Assembly (NCBI GenBank): GCA_958296045.1
Contig: CATQHT010000003.1
Location: 631,246-695,245, forward strand
Reading direction: 5' to 3'
DNA: 64,000 bases
Origin: Rhodothermales bacterium
GTDB lineage: Bacteria > Bacteroidota > Rhodothermia > Rhodothermales > Bin80
Positions 26,401 through 34,353 of this stretch are shown here, piece after piece. The first letter of the stretch is position 1, and each line of letters starts with the position of its first letter. A program made the position numbers and the translations under genes. The notes below the pieces were generated by a model, which saw only the letters and a program-made list of their open reading frames with translations, made no database searches and had not been told where the DNA came from.

Positions 26401-26897
26401 AGGCGGCGCGCCAGTGATCCACCGTCTGCCCCACCGTTAAGATCCAGTATGCTGACATCGCATTGCTTCAGCATCAGGTTGATCATACCTTGGAGCCCCA
26501 TACGCATGCCGTCACGTGCCGTGAACACTTTGCTCACGCCGTATGCTTCCATGACGGCCACTTCCGGGTCGGTAATCACACCGCCCCCTCCAGCAAAGAC
26601 CTTCACATGCTCCGCCTGCCTCGTACGCAGCTCTTTGAGCATATACCGGAAGTACTCCTGATGACCGCCCTGGTAGGAGGAAATGGCGATGCCATGCACA
26701 TCCTCCTGGATAGCCGTGATCACGACTTCTTCCACAGACCGGTTGTGTCCCAGATGGATAACCTCTGCGCCAGAGGCTTGGAGGACGCGCCGAATGATGT
26801 TGATTGCCGCGTCGTGGCCATCAAAGAGGCTGGCAGCCGTAACGAAGCGAAGCGTATGAAGCGACTGGTACGGCGCTGATGGGTTAGGAGGCGCCAT
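23472..26897 (-). CDS. icmF: Fused isobutyryl-CoA mutase IcmF
   Basis: A 1,141-residue adenosylcobalamin-dependent acyl-CoA mutase in which small subunit, G-protein chaperone and large subunit are one chain. An N-terminal B12-binding domain (about 15-150, with SLFDGHDAAI supplying the cobalt-binding His and VFAGGGGVI) is followed by a MeaB-like GTPase (about 190-440: GITGTGGAGKST Walker A, VETAGIGQND, ALNKFDRRG) and then the catalytic TIM barrel (about 540-1,120: YGKVGNAGVSI, SMTINGPAPMILAMF). It interconverts isobutyryl-CoA and n-butyryl-CoA; some homologues prefer isovaleryl/pivalyl-CoA. The start is at MAPPNPSAPY; the frame extends 33 codons further but that part looks non-coding. It overlaps tmk by four bases. 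Its cofactor could come from the adenosyltransferase at 1441. Confidence 0.95.
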   Translation of the reverse strand: MAPPNPSAPYQSLHTLRFVTAASLFDGHDAAINIIRRVLQASGAEVIHLGHNRSVEEVVITAIQEDVHGIAISSYQGGHQEYFRYMLKELRTRQAEHVKVFAGGGGVITDPEVAVMEAYGVSKVFTARDGMRMGLQGMINLMLKQCDVSILDLNGGADGGSLARRLSRIEAGHETVQPPAQTNGSLPVPVLGITGTGGAGKSTLTDELVLRMLSDIPESRVAVLSVDPTRHRTGGALLGDRIRMNAMYGDVAKDEAGNCRVFMRSFATRQAHRAVSEALRACVAACCQDGFDLVIVETAGIGQNDTEVVNLVDVSLYVMTCDYGAATQLEKIGMLDAADFVALNKFDRRGSPDALRDIRKQVQRNRLAFGESLEAMPVYPTMASRFNNAGVTRLYADVVKALQERHGLRYATSIHAPAHDQTDAQIIPAKRQRYLGEIVEVCRAYRAHAEKQIAIARKWGQAVGVRQQVEIWEPNDVVQLTDRLSSMVRHWWRRLSMISRDVLSRWDERMETYRSEYYTYQVRGKEIRAPLFTSTLSGLKVPRIALPRTQDAGERLRFALLENLPGYFPFTSGVYPLKRTQEDPIRMFAGEGSPERTNRRFHLVSARMPARRLSTAFDSPTLYGFDPDERLDIYGKVGNAGVSICTLDDMKKLFSGFNLLDARTSVSMTINGPAPMILAMFLNAAIDQQSERFLRLENCWQEAARTIDERLGRGRPHYVPFGPDGREVALPPEHDHSGLGMLGCTSADLVDWGVLTRPEHQSIKARTLSGVRGTVQADILKEDQAQNTCIFSTEMALRMMGDIQQYFVDHGMRNFYSVSVSGYHIAEAGANPITQLAFTLANGFTYVEYYLARGMAIDDFAPNLSFFFSNGMDAEYSVIGRVARRIWAVTMRDKYGANTRSQKLKYHIQTSGRSLHAQEIEFNDIRTTLQALYAIYDNCNSLHTNAYDEAITTPTEESVRRAMAIQLIIGRELGQAKNENPLQGSFIIDELTDLVEEAVWLEFERINYRGGVLGAMESTYQRGKIQDESLRYEWQKQSGELSIVGVNEFRGREDGVEADAGAAPQFLSRSTEEEKRHQIANLRAFQHRNRVLAPVALARVAKGARRGANLFEALMDAVRVCSLEQLTQELFRVGGQYRRSM

Positions 26898-27033
26898 GCG
26901 TCCGATTAGTAAGATTCTGTTAACGACGGCGGTGATGCATGGTTCGGCGCGGACTCGCCGCACATGGGGGCAGAGAGTCCGCCGCTCATCGTACATTCCT
27001 GCCAGTCAACCGAAATCTAATACCCCTGGTGCA

Positions 27034-27936
27034 ATGACTTGGAGTCCTTCATGCGTGCGTGCTGGGCGGCCTGCTCTGTCCGTCATTCTCTACGCTGCCG
27101 TCCTGGCGCTTCCGGCGCAAGGCCAGCATTCGGTGGTAAATGATGCATTCGAGATGGAAAGCGAGATCCTCGACTCGACCCGTAAGTACGCGGTCTACCT
27201 GCCACCAGGGTATGACACGTCAGAGCGCAGCTATCCGGTACTTTACCTGCTGCATGGTGCAGGAGACGATCAAACCGGGTGGGTTCAGTTCGGCGAAGTC
27301 CAGCACATGGCCGACCGTGCCATCGCTTCTGGGCAGGCCACACCCATGGTAATCATCATGCCCGATGCTAACACGGGGGTGCGGGGGTATTTCAATGATG
27401 TGACCAACGAGTGGCGCTACGAGGATTTCTTCTTTGAGGAGCTGATGCCGCATGTGGAGACGAAGTTTCGAATCAAGCGCCAGAAGCGGTATCGCGCAGT
27501 GGCTGGACTGTCTATGGGCGGAGGCGGCTCATTCATGTACGCCCTGCACCGGCCGGACCTCTTTTCCTCGGCGGCGCCACTCAGTGCATGGGTCGGCCCC
27601 GAATCTGCGGAGCAGTACAGGAACACGATGCGCCGCTGGGGCAACGACCTCGGTTCTGTGACCGACGAGCAGCTTGAAGCATATATTGCGCGCCACAACG
27701 CGGTACGGCTTCTGGAGACTCTGCCTGCGGACGACATCAGTTCGGTCCGTTGGTTTATCGATTGTGGTGATGATGACTTCCTGTACAAGGGCAATTCTGA
27801 GGCACACATCGTAATGCGTGACCGCGAAATTCCTCACGAGTTTCGGATCCGCGATGGCGGTCACACGTGGACCTATTGGCGCGACAGTCTGCCTGTTGTG
27901 CTGGCGTTTGTTTCTCAGGCATTCCATCAGTACTAG
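27034..27936 (+). CDS. Secreted esterase (esterase D/feruloyl esterase-like)
   Basis: A 300-residue alpha/beta hydrolase with a signal peptide (MTWSPSCVRAG then LSVILYAAVLALPAQGQ). The frame is open 46 codons further upstream, but only this ATG gives a signal. The oxyanion region is YLLHGAGDDQTGW, the nucleophile elbow GLSMGG (Ser at about residue 156), an acidic CGDDDFLY segment follows, and the catalytic His is in DGGHTWTYW. This is the enterochelin esterase/feruloyl esterase D-like family acting on ester substrates in the periplasm or outside. It is the first gene of a tight operon with the DUF5916 gene 12 bases downstream, and divergent from icmF. Confidence 0.88.
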   Translation: MTWSPSCVRAGRPALSVILYAAVLALPAQGQHSVVNDAFEMESEILDSTRKYAVYLPPGYDTSERSYPVLYLLHGAGDDQTGWVQFGEVQHMADRAIASGQATPMVIIMPDANTGVRGYFNDVTNEWRYEDFFFEELMPHVETKFRIKRQKRYRAVAGLSMGGGGSFMYALHRPDLFSSAAPLSAWVGPESAEQYRNTMRRWGNDLGSVTDEQLEAYIARHNAVRLLETLPADDISSVRWFIDCGDDDFLYKGNSEAHIVMRDREIPHEFRIRDGGHTWTYWRDSLPVVLAFVSQAFHQY

Positions 27937-27947
27937 ATTCCGTCCAT

Positions 27948-30185
27948 ATGTGCTGGTCTGCCCGCCATCTGGTGCTTCGCGTACTGCTATTCTTACCACT
28001 GGTGGTAGCGCATGAGGCTACAGCACAGGAGACATTCCGTATTCAGCGCATCACGGGCTCGGTTCAGGTGGACGGCTTACTGGATGAAGCGGTTTGGGAT
28101 GTGCTTACTCCTTTGCCGCTGGTGATGTATGAGCCGGTGTTTCGGGGAGCGATGACCGAGCATACTGAGGTGCGCGTGGGGTATGACGACAACTATATAT
28201 ATGCCGCTGCTCGGCTCGGCTATGCGGATGTCGCGCTGATGCGTGCCAATTCGATGTACCGGGACCGTTACAGCGGCGACGATTTGTTCTCCATCCTTAT
28301 TGACACCTTCAACGACAGGCAGCACGGCCTGTGGTTTGCCACCAACCCCAATGGCGTTCGTCTGGACTACGCGATATCCAATGATATGGATTATCTGGGG
28401 GATAGTCCTTTTGGCCAGGTCATCAATGCAAGCTGGAACACGTATTGGGATGCGGCTACTTCGGTCACCGATGAGGGATGGACCGCGGAGATGCGCATCC
28501 CGTTTTCTGGGCTTGGGTTTCAGGATGAGGACGGTACTGTAGAGATGGGGATGGCGGTGGTACGTTGGATTCCGAGCAAGGCAGAGGCCCATGTATTTCC
28601 GGCCATCCAGCCGAACTGGGAGATGGGGTGGGCCAAGCCGTCGCAGTATGAGCGGGTCCTATTTGACGGCCCGCGCTCCAGCCGCCCGTTGTATATCACA
28701 CCTTATGTAGCGGGAGGCTCCACGCGCCTGAGTTCGCTGGATGATGACGAATCGGTGTACGAAGTGTCCAGCAGCCTTACAGGAAATCTGGGTGGCGATG
28801 TGAAGGTCAATCTGAACAGCAACCTAACGCTTGATGTCACGCTCAACACCGACTTTGCTCAGGCGGAGGCTGACGAGGTGCAGGTGAACCTGTCCCGGTT
28901 TCCGCTCTTTTTTCCTGAGAAGCGCCAGTTTTTTCAGGAGCGGGCGGGCATATTCGAATTCCGAACGCTGGGCCGATTCGGGCGCATTTTCCATTCACGG
29001 CGGATTGGACTTCATGACGGCGAAGCGATCCCCATCCTGGGTGGCGCACGTCTGGTAGGCCGTATAGGGCGCTGGGATGTGGGTCTGCTCAATATGCAGA
29101 CGGCACCAGGAGGCGGCCTTCCATATGAGAATTTCGGCGTCTACCGGGTGCGGCGCAGCGTGCTTGATGCCAACTCCTATGTTGGCGGCATCGTTACCAC
29201 ACGGATCGGATCAGACCGGACCTACAACCATGTGTACGGCTTTGACACCCAGCTGCGCGTTTTGCCGAAGACGTTTCTTATCGCGAAATGGGCGCAGGTG
29301 TTGTCCAATGCGACGGGCCTGAGTTTCTGGGAGGATACGAGCGGCGGCTTTGCGCGCTTGCGCCTGGAGCGTCGCACCCAGATCGGGCTCAGCTATACGC
29401 TCTCGGGCACATGGCAGGGCCAGAAGTTTGAGCCCGGCGTTGGATTCCTTTCCAGGACCGGATTCGTAAATCCATTCCTTGTGGTAGGCTACGGCTGGCT
29501 GGCTGGGGAGTCTTCGCGGGTCTTGTCTTTCCGGGGCCAGCTTCTGATGACGCAGTACTATCGCGACAGCAATGGAAGTCTGGACTGGTCCTATGTGCGT
29601 TTCGATGCGCCTGTTACCTTTAAGCAAGGCGACGTCCACGTGCTGACTTTGGAGCACTACCGGGAGAATTTCCTAGAGCCCCTAGAGCTTCCCGAAAACA
29701 CCATCGTTCCGGCAGGGCACTACACGTATTCCACGATTCAGTGGAATTACTTTATGAGCGATGGTCGCCGTCTGCGGACGGATGTTGCTGCTACCGTCGG
29801 GTCCTTTTATGACGGCTCCAATGTGGGATTTGAGTTGGAGCCAACCTGGAATGTGTCGCGCCACCTGGAGGTTGGGGCTGCTTACCAGTTCAGTCGGGTA
29901 CGTTTTCCAGACCGCGGTGACCGCTTCAGCGTCCATGTCGGGCGGCTCCGGGCCCAGATCGGATTCTCTACCAGAATGTCCGTCAATGCCTTTGTGCAGT
30001 ACAATGCCTCCACCGATCTTGTCTTTGCGAATCTGCGTTTCCGCTACAACTTTCGTGAGGGCAATGATTTGTGGTTAGTCTTAAATGAGGGGCGCAACAC
30101 GGACCGCCAAGCCGCGGTCCCGGTCCCTCCGGTGCTGGACAGCCGCACATTGCTCTTGAAGTACACGCACACGTTTATTCGATGA
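27948..30185 (+). CDS. DUF5916 outer-membrane protein with CBM9-like N-terminal domain
   Basis: A 745-residue protein. The signal peptide is LVLRVLLFLPLVVAHEATAQ. The N-terminal domain (about 30-215) has VDGLLDEAVWDVL and DEGWTAEMRIPFSGLGF, typical of the CBM9-like domain of this family. The remaining 500 residues are a DUF5916 beta-barrel region (LSRFPLFFPEKRQFFQE, GGARLVGRIGRWDVG) with alternating strands to a C-terminal TLLLKYTHTFIR. The family is abundant in Bacteroidota and relatives. Its role is not established; carbohydrate binding or outer-membrane transport is suggested by the domains. It sits between a secreted esterase and a propeller protein in one operon, whose next ATG overlaps this stop. 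Confidence 0.88.
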   Translation: MCWSARHLVLRVLLFLPLVVAHEATAQETFRIQRITGSVQVDGLLDEAVWDVLTPLPLVMYEPVFRGAMTEHTEVRVGYDDNYIYAAARLGYADVALMRANSMYRDRYSGDDLFSILIDTFNDRQHGLWFATNPNGVRLDYAISNDMDYLGDSPFGQVINASWNTYWDAATSVTDEGWTAEMRIPFSGLGFQDEDGTVEMGMAVVRWIPSKAEAHVFPAIQPNWEMGWAKPSQYERVLFDGPRSSRPLYITPYVAGGSTRLSSLDDDESVYEVSSSLTGNLGGDVKVNLNSNLTLDVTLNTDFAQAEADEVQVNLSRFPLFFPEKRQFFQERAGIFEFRTLGRFGRIFHSRRIGLHDGEAIPILGGARLVGRIGRWDVGLLNMQTAPGGGLPYENFGVYRVRRSVLDANSYVGGIVTTRIGSDRTYNHVYGFDTQLRVLPKTFLIAKWAQVLSNATGLSFWEDTSGGFARLRLERRTQIGLSYTLSGTWQGQKFEPGVGFLSRTGFVNPFLVVGYGWLAGESSRVLSFRGQLLMTQYYRDSNGSLDWSYVRFDAPVTFKQGDVHVLTLEHYRENFLEPLELPENTIVPAGHYTYSTIQWNYFMSDGRRLRTDVAATVGSFYDGSNVGFELEPTWNVSRHLEVGAAYQFSRVRFPDRGDRFSVHVGRLRAQIGFSTRMSVNAFVQYNASTDLVFANLRFRYNFREGNDLWLVLNEGRNTDRQAAVPVPPVLDSRTLLLKYTHTFIR

Positions 30186-31456
30186 GATCGATGGTAGTAA
30201 AGCGCTTTTCTTCCTTCTCTGGGCACTCTCGTCTGGTAATTATGTGCGGCTTTGCCGCTGTCGCCATGGTATTTGGCAGCTGCTGGATGGGAGTAGCCCA
30301 TGCTCAGCTGGCCGCTGCCCTTCCTGAAGGCCCCGAAAAGGCCTTGGTCGAAGCCTATTGCACCGCCAGCTGCCACCCAGCGCGCTCTATCCTGAGGTCC
30401 GGCGGCTACAACACACCTGAGGCTTGGAAGGCGGTTATGGCGTCTATGATTGTGCTACCGGAAGAAGAGGCCGATGCCATAGCCAGCTACCTGTCCCAGC
30501 ATTTCCCAGAGCGTCAGGAGCGCAACCCGGTTCTTATTGACGGACCCATTGAGGTCATATTCGAGGAATGGATCGTGCCAACGCTTGGGCAGCGCTCCCG
30601 CGACCCGGTTGAAGCGCCCGACGGGTCCATCTGGTGGACCGGTATGTGGGCCAGCCTTGTCGGCAGGCTGGATCCAATAACGGGCGAGATGAAGGAATAC
30701 CCTCTACCGCCCGAGGCGCGTCCGCATAGCATCATCGCTGACGAGGACGGCTTCATTTGGTACACGGGCAACAGCAATGGCACGATAGGCAGGCTCGATC
30801 CAGAGACCGGCGACATCACGGAATATCCGACGCAGGCGGGCGATCCTCATACCATGACTTGGCATCCGAATGGTAAGCTTTACTTCACATCGCAGCGTTC
30901 TGCGATGCTCGGGCGGCTGGATCCGGCTACCGGCGAATTGGACGAGATCGACACTGAGCCACGCCCCTATGGTATTGTAGCGGCCCCAGACGAGGCAATC
31001 TGGGTCGCATACAACGGCACCAACATGCTCGGCAGGCTTGATGCGGAATCTATGGAGGTCCGTTACTATCCTCTTCCTGATGAACGCACCCGCGTTAGGC
31101 GCCTTGGCGTCTCGAGTGGCGGAATGATATGGTATGTTAACTCTTCGATGGGACGTATTGGACGCTTGGATCCGGCTACGGGAGAGGTGGAGGAGTGGGA
31201 CTCGCCCAGCGGTCCCCGGTCTCATCCTTATTCTCTTGCCATCATCAACGACAAGGTCTGGTACAATGAGTCGGGTATGCGCCCAGACGCTTTGGTCCGT
31301 TTCGATCCAGTCACGGAGTCTTTTCAGAGCTGGGAGATTCCTTCGGGTGTGGGCATCATTCGGCATGTGTGGGTCACCCGAGCTGGCGAGCTGCTGATCC
31401 ACCAGAGCAGCTCCAACAGGGTGGGCCGTGTGACCATCAAGGACCTCGCCAATTGA
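30182..31456 (+). CDS. Secreted Vgb-like propeller with N-terminal CxxxCH motif
   Basis: A 424-residue exported protein. The signal spans about residues 18-41. Residues 45-120 resemble the small cytochrome-c-like domain often found in front of such propellers (EAYCTASCHPAR, AWKAVMASMIVLPEEEADAIASYLSQHFP), but the haem motif is C-TAS-CH, with three residues between the cysteines instead of two. From about 130 to the end is a streptogramin lyase (Vgb)-like propeller with repeated GRLDPxTGE and WYT/WYV units. Its ATG overlaps the DUF5916 stop (ATGA), so it is translationally coupled. Probable periplasmic or surface redox-linked protein; lyase activity is not implied by the fold alone. Confidence 0.82.
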   Translation: MRSMVVKRFSSFSGHSRLVIMCGFAAVAMVFGSCWMGVAHAQLAAALPEGPEKALVEAYCTASCHPARSILRSGGYNTPEAWKAVMASMIVLPEEEADAIASYLSQHFPERQERNPVLIDGPIEVIFEEWIVPTLGQRSRDPVEAPDGSIWWTGMWASLVGRLDPITGEMKEYPLPPEARPHSIIADEDGFIWYTGNSNGTIGRLDPETGDITEYPTQAGDPHTMTWHPNGKLYFTSQRSAMLGRLDPATGELDEIDTEPRPYGIVAAPDEAIWVAYNGTNMLGRLDAESMEVRYYPLPDERTRVRRLGVSSGGMIWYVNSSMGRIGRLDPATGEVEEWDSPSGPRSHPYSLAIINDKVWYNESGMRPDALVRFDPVTESFQSWEIPSGVGIIRHVWVTRAGELLIHQSSSNRVGRVTIKDLAN

Positions 31457-31634
31457 CGCAGGACGCAACCTCTTGGATTCGGCTGATATCCCTGGCTATG
31501 CGACAATATCGAATTTCTGGAGAGGCGCAGCCTCAAAATCTTGGCCCATCTTTATCAATCGGGCTGACAGTCTCCTGGTTCCGGGGTCACGTTCGTCCTC
31601 ATTTTCCGCCTGGAGGGCCGATTTCGGGTGGCCC

Positions 31635-33109
31635 ATTTAACAAGGAAGTGCAACACTTGATTCGGCAGAGCAATGGGTTGGCGAGCGCGTTAGCATCCCG
31701 ATGGAGCCGTAGGGTCCAGAGGCTGTTGGTATGTATTGTGGATTCATCATTGGAGGGTATCAGATGGCAAAGGGCTACCGTCATCTTTCGTACGAGGAAA
31801 GGGGTCAAATTCATGCGTTGAAGAGGCGGGGGGATTCAATACGCGCCATAGCGCGACAGTTGGATCGTTCGCCATCGACGATCAGTCGAGAGGTGCAGCG
31901 CAACAGTGGAGGTAGAGGCTATCGGTATAAGCAGGCGGACCAACTGGCTCGTGTAAGGCGCCAGAAAGCGTCGTAGCATCCTCGTAAGACGACCGCAGCG
32001 CTGTGGGCCATGGTGCGCGAGAAGCCTGCATTGCACTGGAGTCTGGAGCCAATCGCGGGTCGGCTTCGTCTTGACGGGGTCATTGCGGTGAGCACCACAT
32101 GGATCTACCTGGTATACTTGGAGCGACAGAGCAGCTGGGGGATCGTTGTGCAAGCTGCTTCGCCGCAGCGGAAAGCGTTATAACAGACGTAGCCAGCGCG
32201 GTGCTGGGCGCGGCCTGATACCGAGTCGTAAAGACATCAGCGAACGGGATCCCAAAGTGGAGAGGAAGGCGCGTATAGGCGACCAGGAGGTGAATACGAT
32301 TATTGGGGGCAAGCACCAGGGTGCGTTGGTATCGATGGTCGACCGTGCGTCGAAAATCACGTTTCTTGCGCTGGTATCTTCGAAGGCAGCGATCAGTGTC
32401 CGCCGCGCGATCGTAGCGTGTCTGAAACCGGTGAAGGATCGGGTGCTTACCATCACGGCGGACAATGGGAAGGAATGCGCTCATCACCAGCACATCGCCC
32501 GGGCCCTTTCAGCGTCGTTTTACATTGCGCGGCCGTATCATTCCTTAGAGCGTGGCCTGAACGAGCACACCAATGGCCTGGTACGGCAATACTTGCCGAA
32601 GGCGACCAACTTCCGCACTGTTGAGCCGGCAGCGGTAATGCGGGTACAGACGATTCTGAACGATCGTCCACGCAAGCGCTTGGGTTACCGCACACCGGCG
32701 GAAGTCTTCATTGGCGCACGGTAGGCTGTAGCGGCCGCTGTGGATGGTGCACCAAGGTCTGAGCCAGACCCGACGGCAGAAGCCGGTGTGCCTGGATCAG
32801 CGATTCCCAGCAGTCCAGCCTGAGGTGATGGATTGATTCGGTCGTATCACCAGAACGACCGGTAGGGCACGATACCGTCTACATGCGGCATCATGGATGG
32901 CTGCGCGCATAGGAAAGGGCGTTTGTCCCGCTGGCGCCGAAGCTCTTGGGGCCCAAAGCGCTGTTTTAGTCTGCCCGACGCCGTCCCATCTCCGGTCTGG
33001 TTTCGCCCTCCCTTCGATAGAACGGCCCCTTCCTGCTCTCTTCGCTAACCTCTGCCTCTATTTGCGAGCACACTTACCTGATTGCATATGTTGCGCTTCG
33101 GAGTTAAAC
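31635..33109 (+). mobile_element. Degraded IS30-family element
   Basis: Imperfect inverted ends: TTTAACAAGGAAGTGCAACA at about 31637 on the plus strand and, on the minus strand from 33108, TTTAACTCCGAAGCGCAACA. The transposase (31764-32724) is broken. About 360 bp between the gene end and the right repeat have no coding content, unusual for IS30, so the right boundary is uncertain. Confidence 0.45.
31764..32724 (+). pseudogene. IS30-family transposase, broken
   Basis: The start MAKGYRHLSYEERGQIHALK and helix-turn-helix (RAIARQLDRSPSTISREVQRN) are clear. A TAG stop interrupts at 31974-31976, the same frame continues (IAGRLRLDGVIAVSTTWIY) to about 32180, and a frameshift near 32140 moves the gene into the frame of 32146-32724, which carries the integrase-like core. 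In that core the usual GDWEGDTI block reads GDQEVNTI, so a catalytic Asp is changed, while TADNGKE and SLERGLNEHTNGLVRQY remain. It is an inactive remnant. Confidence 0.85.
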
Positions 33110-33121
33110 TGGGGGTGCTCT

Positions 33122-33394
33122 CTACGGGACCCGCAGCACCTGGGACTTCTCTGACGTGGACTCATCGTCGGAGGATACCGTGTCGATGATGTCGGCAATG
33201 GCACTCTTGGCCTCTTTCAGCTGCTTTCCAACCACGGCAAGCTATTCAGTGAGGCTCCGAATGTGCGGCGTTGCGGCCGCGACGACTCCAGGGGCGACGA
33301 TCACGGGTTTGGCCCGCAAGATCTGGATAACGTCCTCGGCTGTGAATCGCCGTATACGGTGTTTTTTCAGCGACTTAGCGATTAATGACGGCCG
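33122..33394 (-). pseudogene. IS110-family transposase fragment
   Basis: On the minus strand the sequence encodes RPSLIAKSLKKHRIRRFTAEDVIQILRA followed by VIVAPGVVAAATPHIRSLTE, then an in-frame TAG, then LAVVGKQLKEAKSAIADIID. This is the middle segment of an IS110/IS1111-type (DEDD) transposase, where a helical region leads to the C-terminal domain. Both flanks are missing and one Gln codon has become TAG. It is a relic only. Confidence 0.6.
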
Positions 33395-33808
33395 GACCCG
33401 ACGCGCAACCTGCGGTGTGGGCGCAAGTTTCCAACACCTTTCCACTAAGAATGGCCCACTACCCCTCGTCCCGGCGTAGAGGACTTTGCTCCGGTTTTGA
33501 CCACTTCTATACCCTTTCAACACGTCAGTAGCGGTCCACTCTCGTTCAACTCCGTAGTCCATACCTGACGAGATCCTACCATCGCCATTTCTACACTCGC
33601 TCACTACCGGACCCTCAAAGCTAAGCAGCAGCCGGTGGTTGCAGCCTCCCCCTGTAGGACGGCTGCGAAGCACCTGCCTCCATCTCCAATGCAGTAACGC
33701 TACCCTTCCGTTATTCAACGAATGTTACTTCCGTGCCACTCGTGGCACGCGCCCCTCAGGTATCGGGGCACCCCGCTGGACCCAGGTAGCGATGCCGGAC
33801 AAGCTGGT
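33395..33808. other. No gene seen between the IS110 relic and the thioredoxin-like gene
   Basis: No open frame has protein-like composition. The region probably holds insertion-sequence debris. Confidence 0.35.
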
Positions 33809-34342
33809 CTACCGAATCAGTTCTTTCTCTTCAATGCGCTGGGCAACTACCTCATCCAGCTTCGACGCTGTGCGCTCCAGCACAGACACCTGAGGCGTCC
33901 CATCCATCAGGTGCAGGTACGTACGCGCACCCAACCCGTATTTACTGCGTCCCATTGCAATATCGTCGAAGTGATCAACCTTGGCCAAGTGGTCTACGCC
34001 GTCTCTTGTATCCCAGTCTATGGCAATACCCATTGCCGAAAACGATGCACCGTGTGCTGCAGCGTGCTCACGCACGGCAACCATCGCGCTGTCAACCACG
34101 CCAGCTAGATCAGGATTGTTACACCACCAACAGGCCGCAGAACCGAAATACACCAGTACGAATTCACGTTCCATCGGGCCCGTGATTGATGGTGTGTATT
34201 GCATCGAGTCTTCGTGATGCGCACTTAGCCACTGGACCGTGATGGCCGGGAAGGGCAAGATGCCCAAGGCAGCCAGTACAAACGTCACGGACAACGCTAA
34301 CGCGACCGCTGCGCTCCTCGAGCCTTTGCGATGTGGGGCCAC
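33809..34342 (-). CDS. Membrane-anchored thioredoxin-like protein
   Basis: A 177-residue protein with one N-terminal hydrophobic segment (about residues 9-32) and a small domain starting FVLVYFGSAACWWCNNPDL, where Cys71-Trp-Trp-Cys74 is in the position of a thioredoxin-fold redox site. The second half (HFDDIAMGRSKYGLGARTYLHLMDGTPQ) resembles the substrate loop region of thioredoxin-like proteins, but the usual cis-Pro is not obvious. It probably faces the periplasm. It is the last gene of a three-gene cluster, 11 bases after the propeller lipoprotein, and could form or isomerise disulfides in the Cys-rich peptide encoded first. Confidence 0.75.
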   Translation of the reverse strand: MAPHRKGSRSAAVALALSVTFVLAALGILPFPAITVQWLSAHHEDSMQYTPSITGPMEREFVLVYFGSAACWWCNNPDLAGVVDSAMVAVREHAAAHGASFSAMGIAIDWDTRDGVDHLAKVDHFDDIAMGRSKYGLGARTYLHLMDGTPQVSVLERTASKLDEVVAQRIEEKELIR

Positions 34343-34353
34343 CGTTGTGTCGG

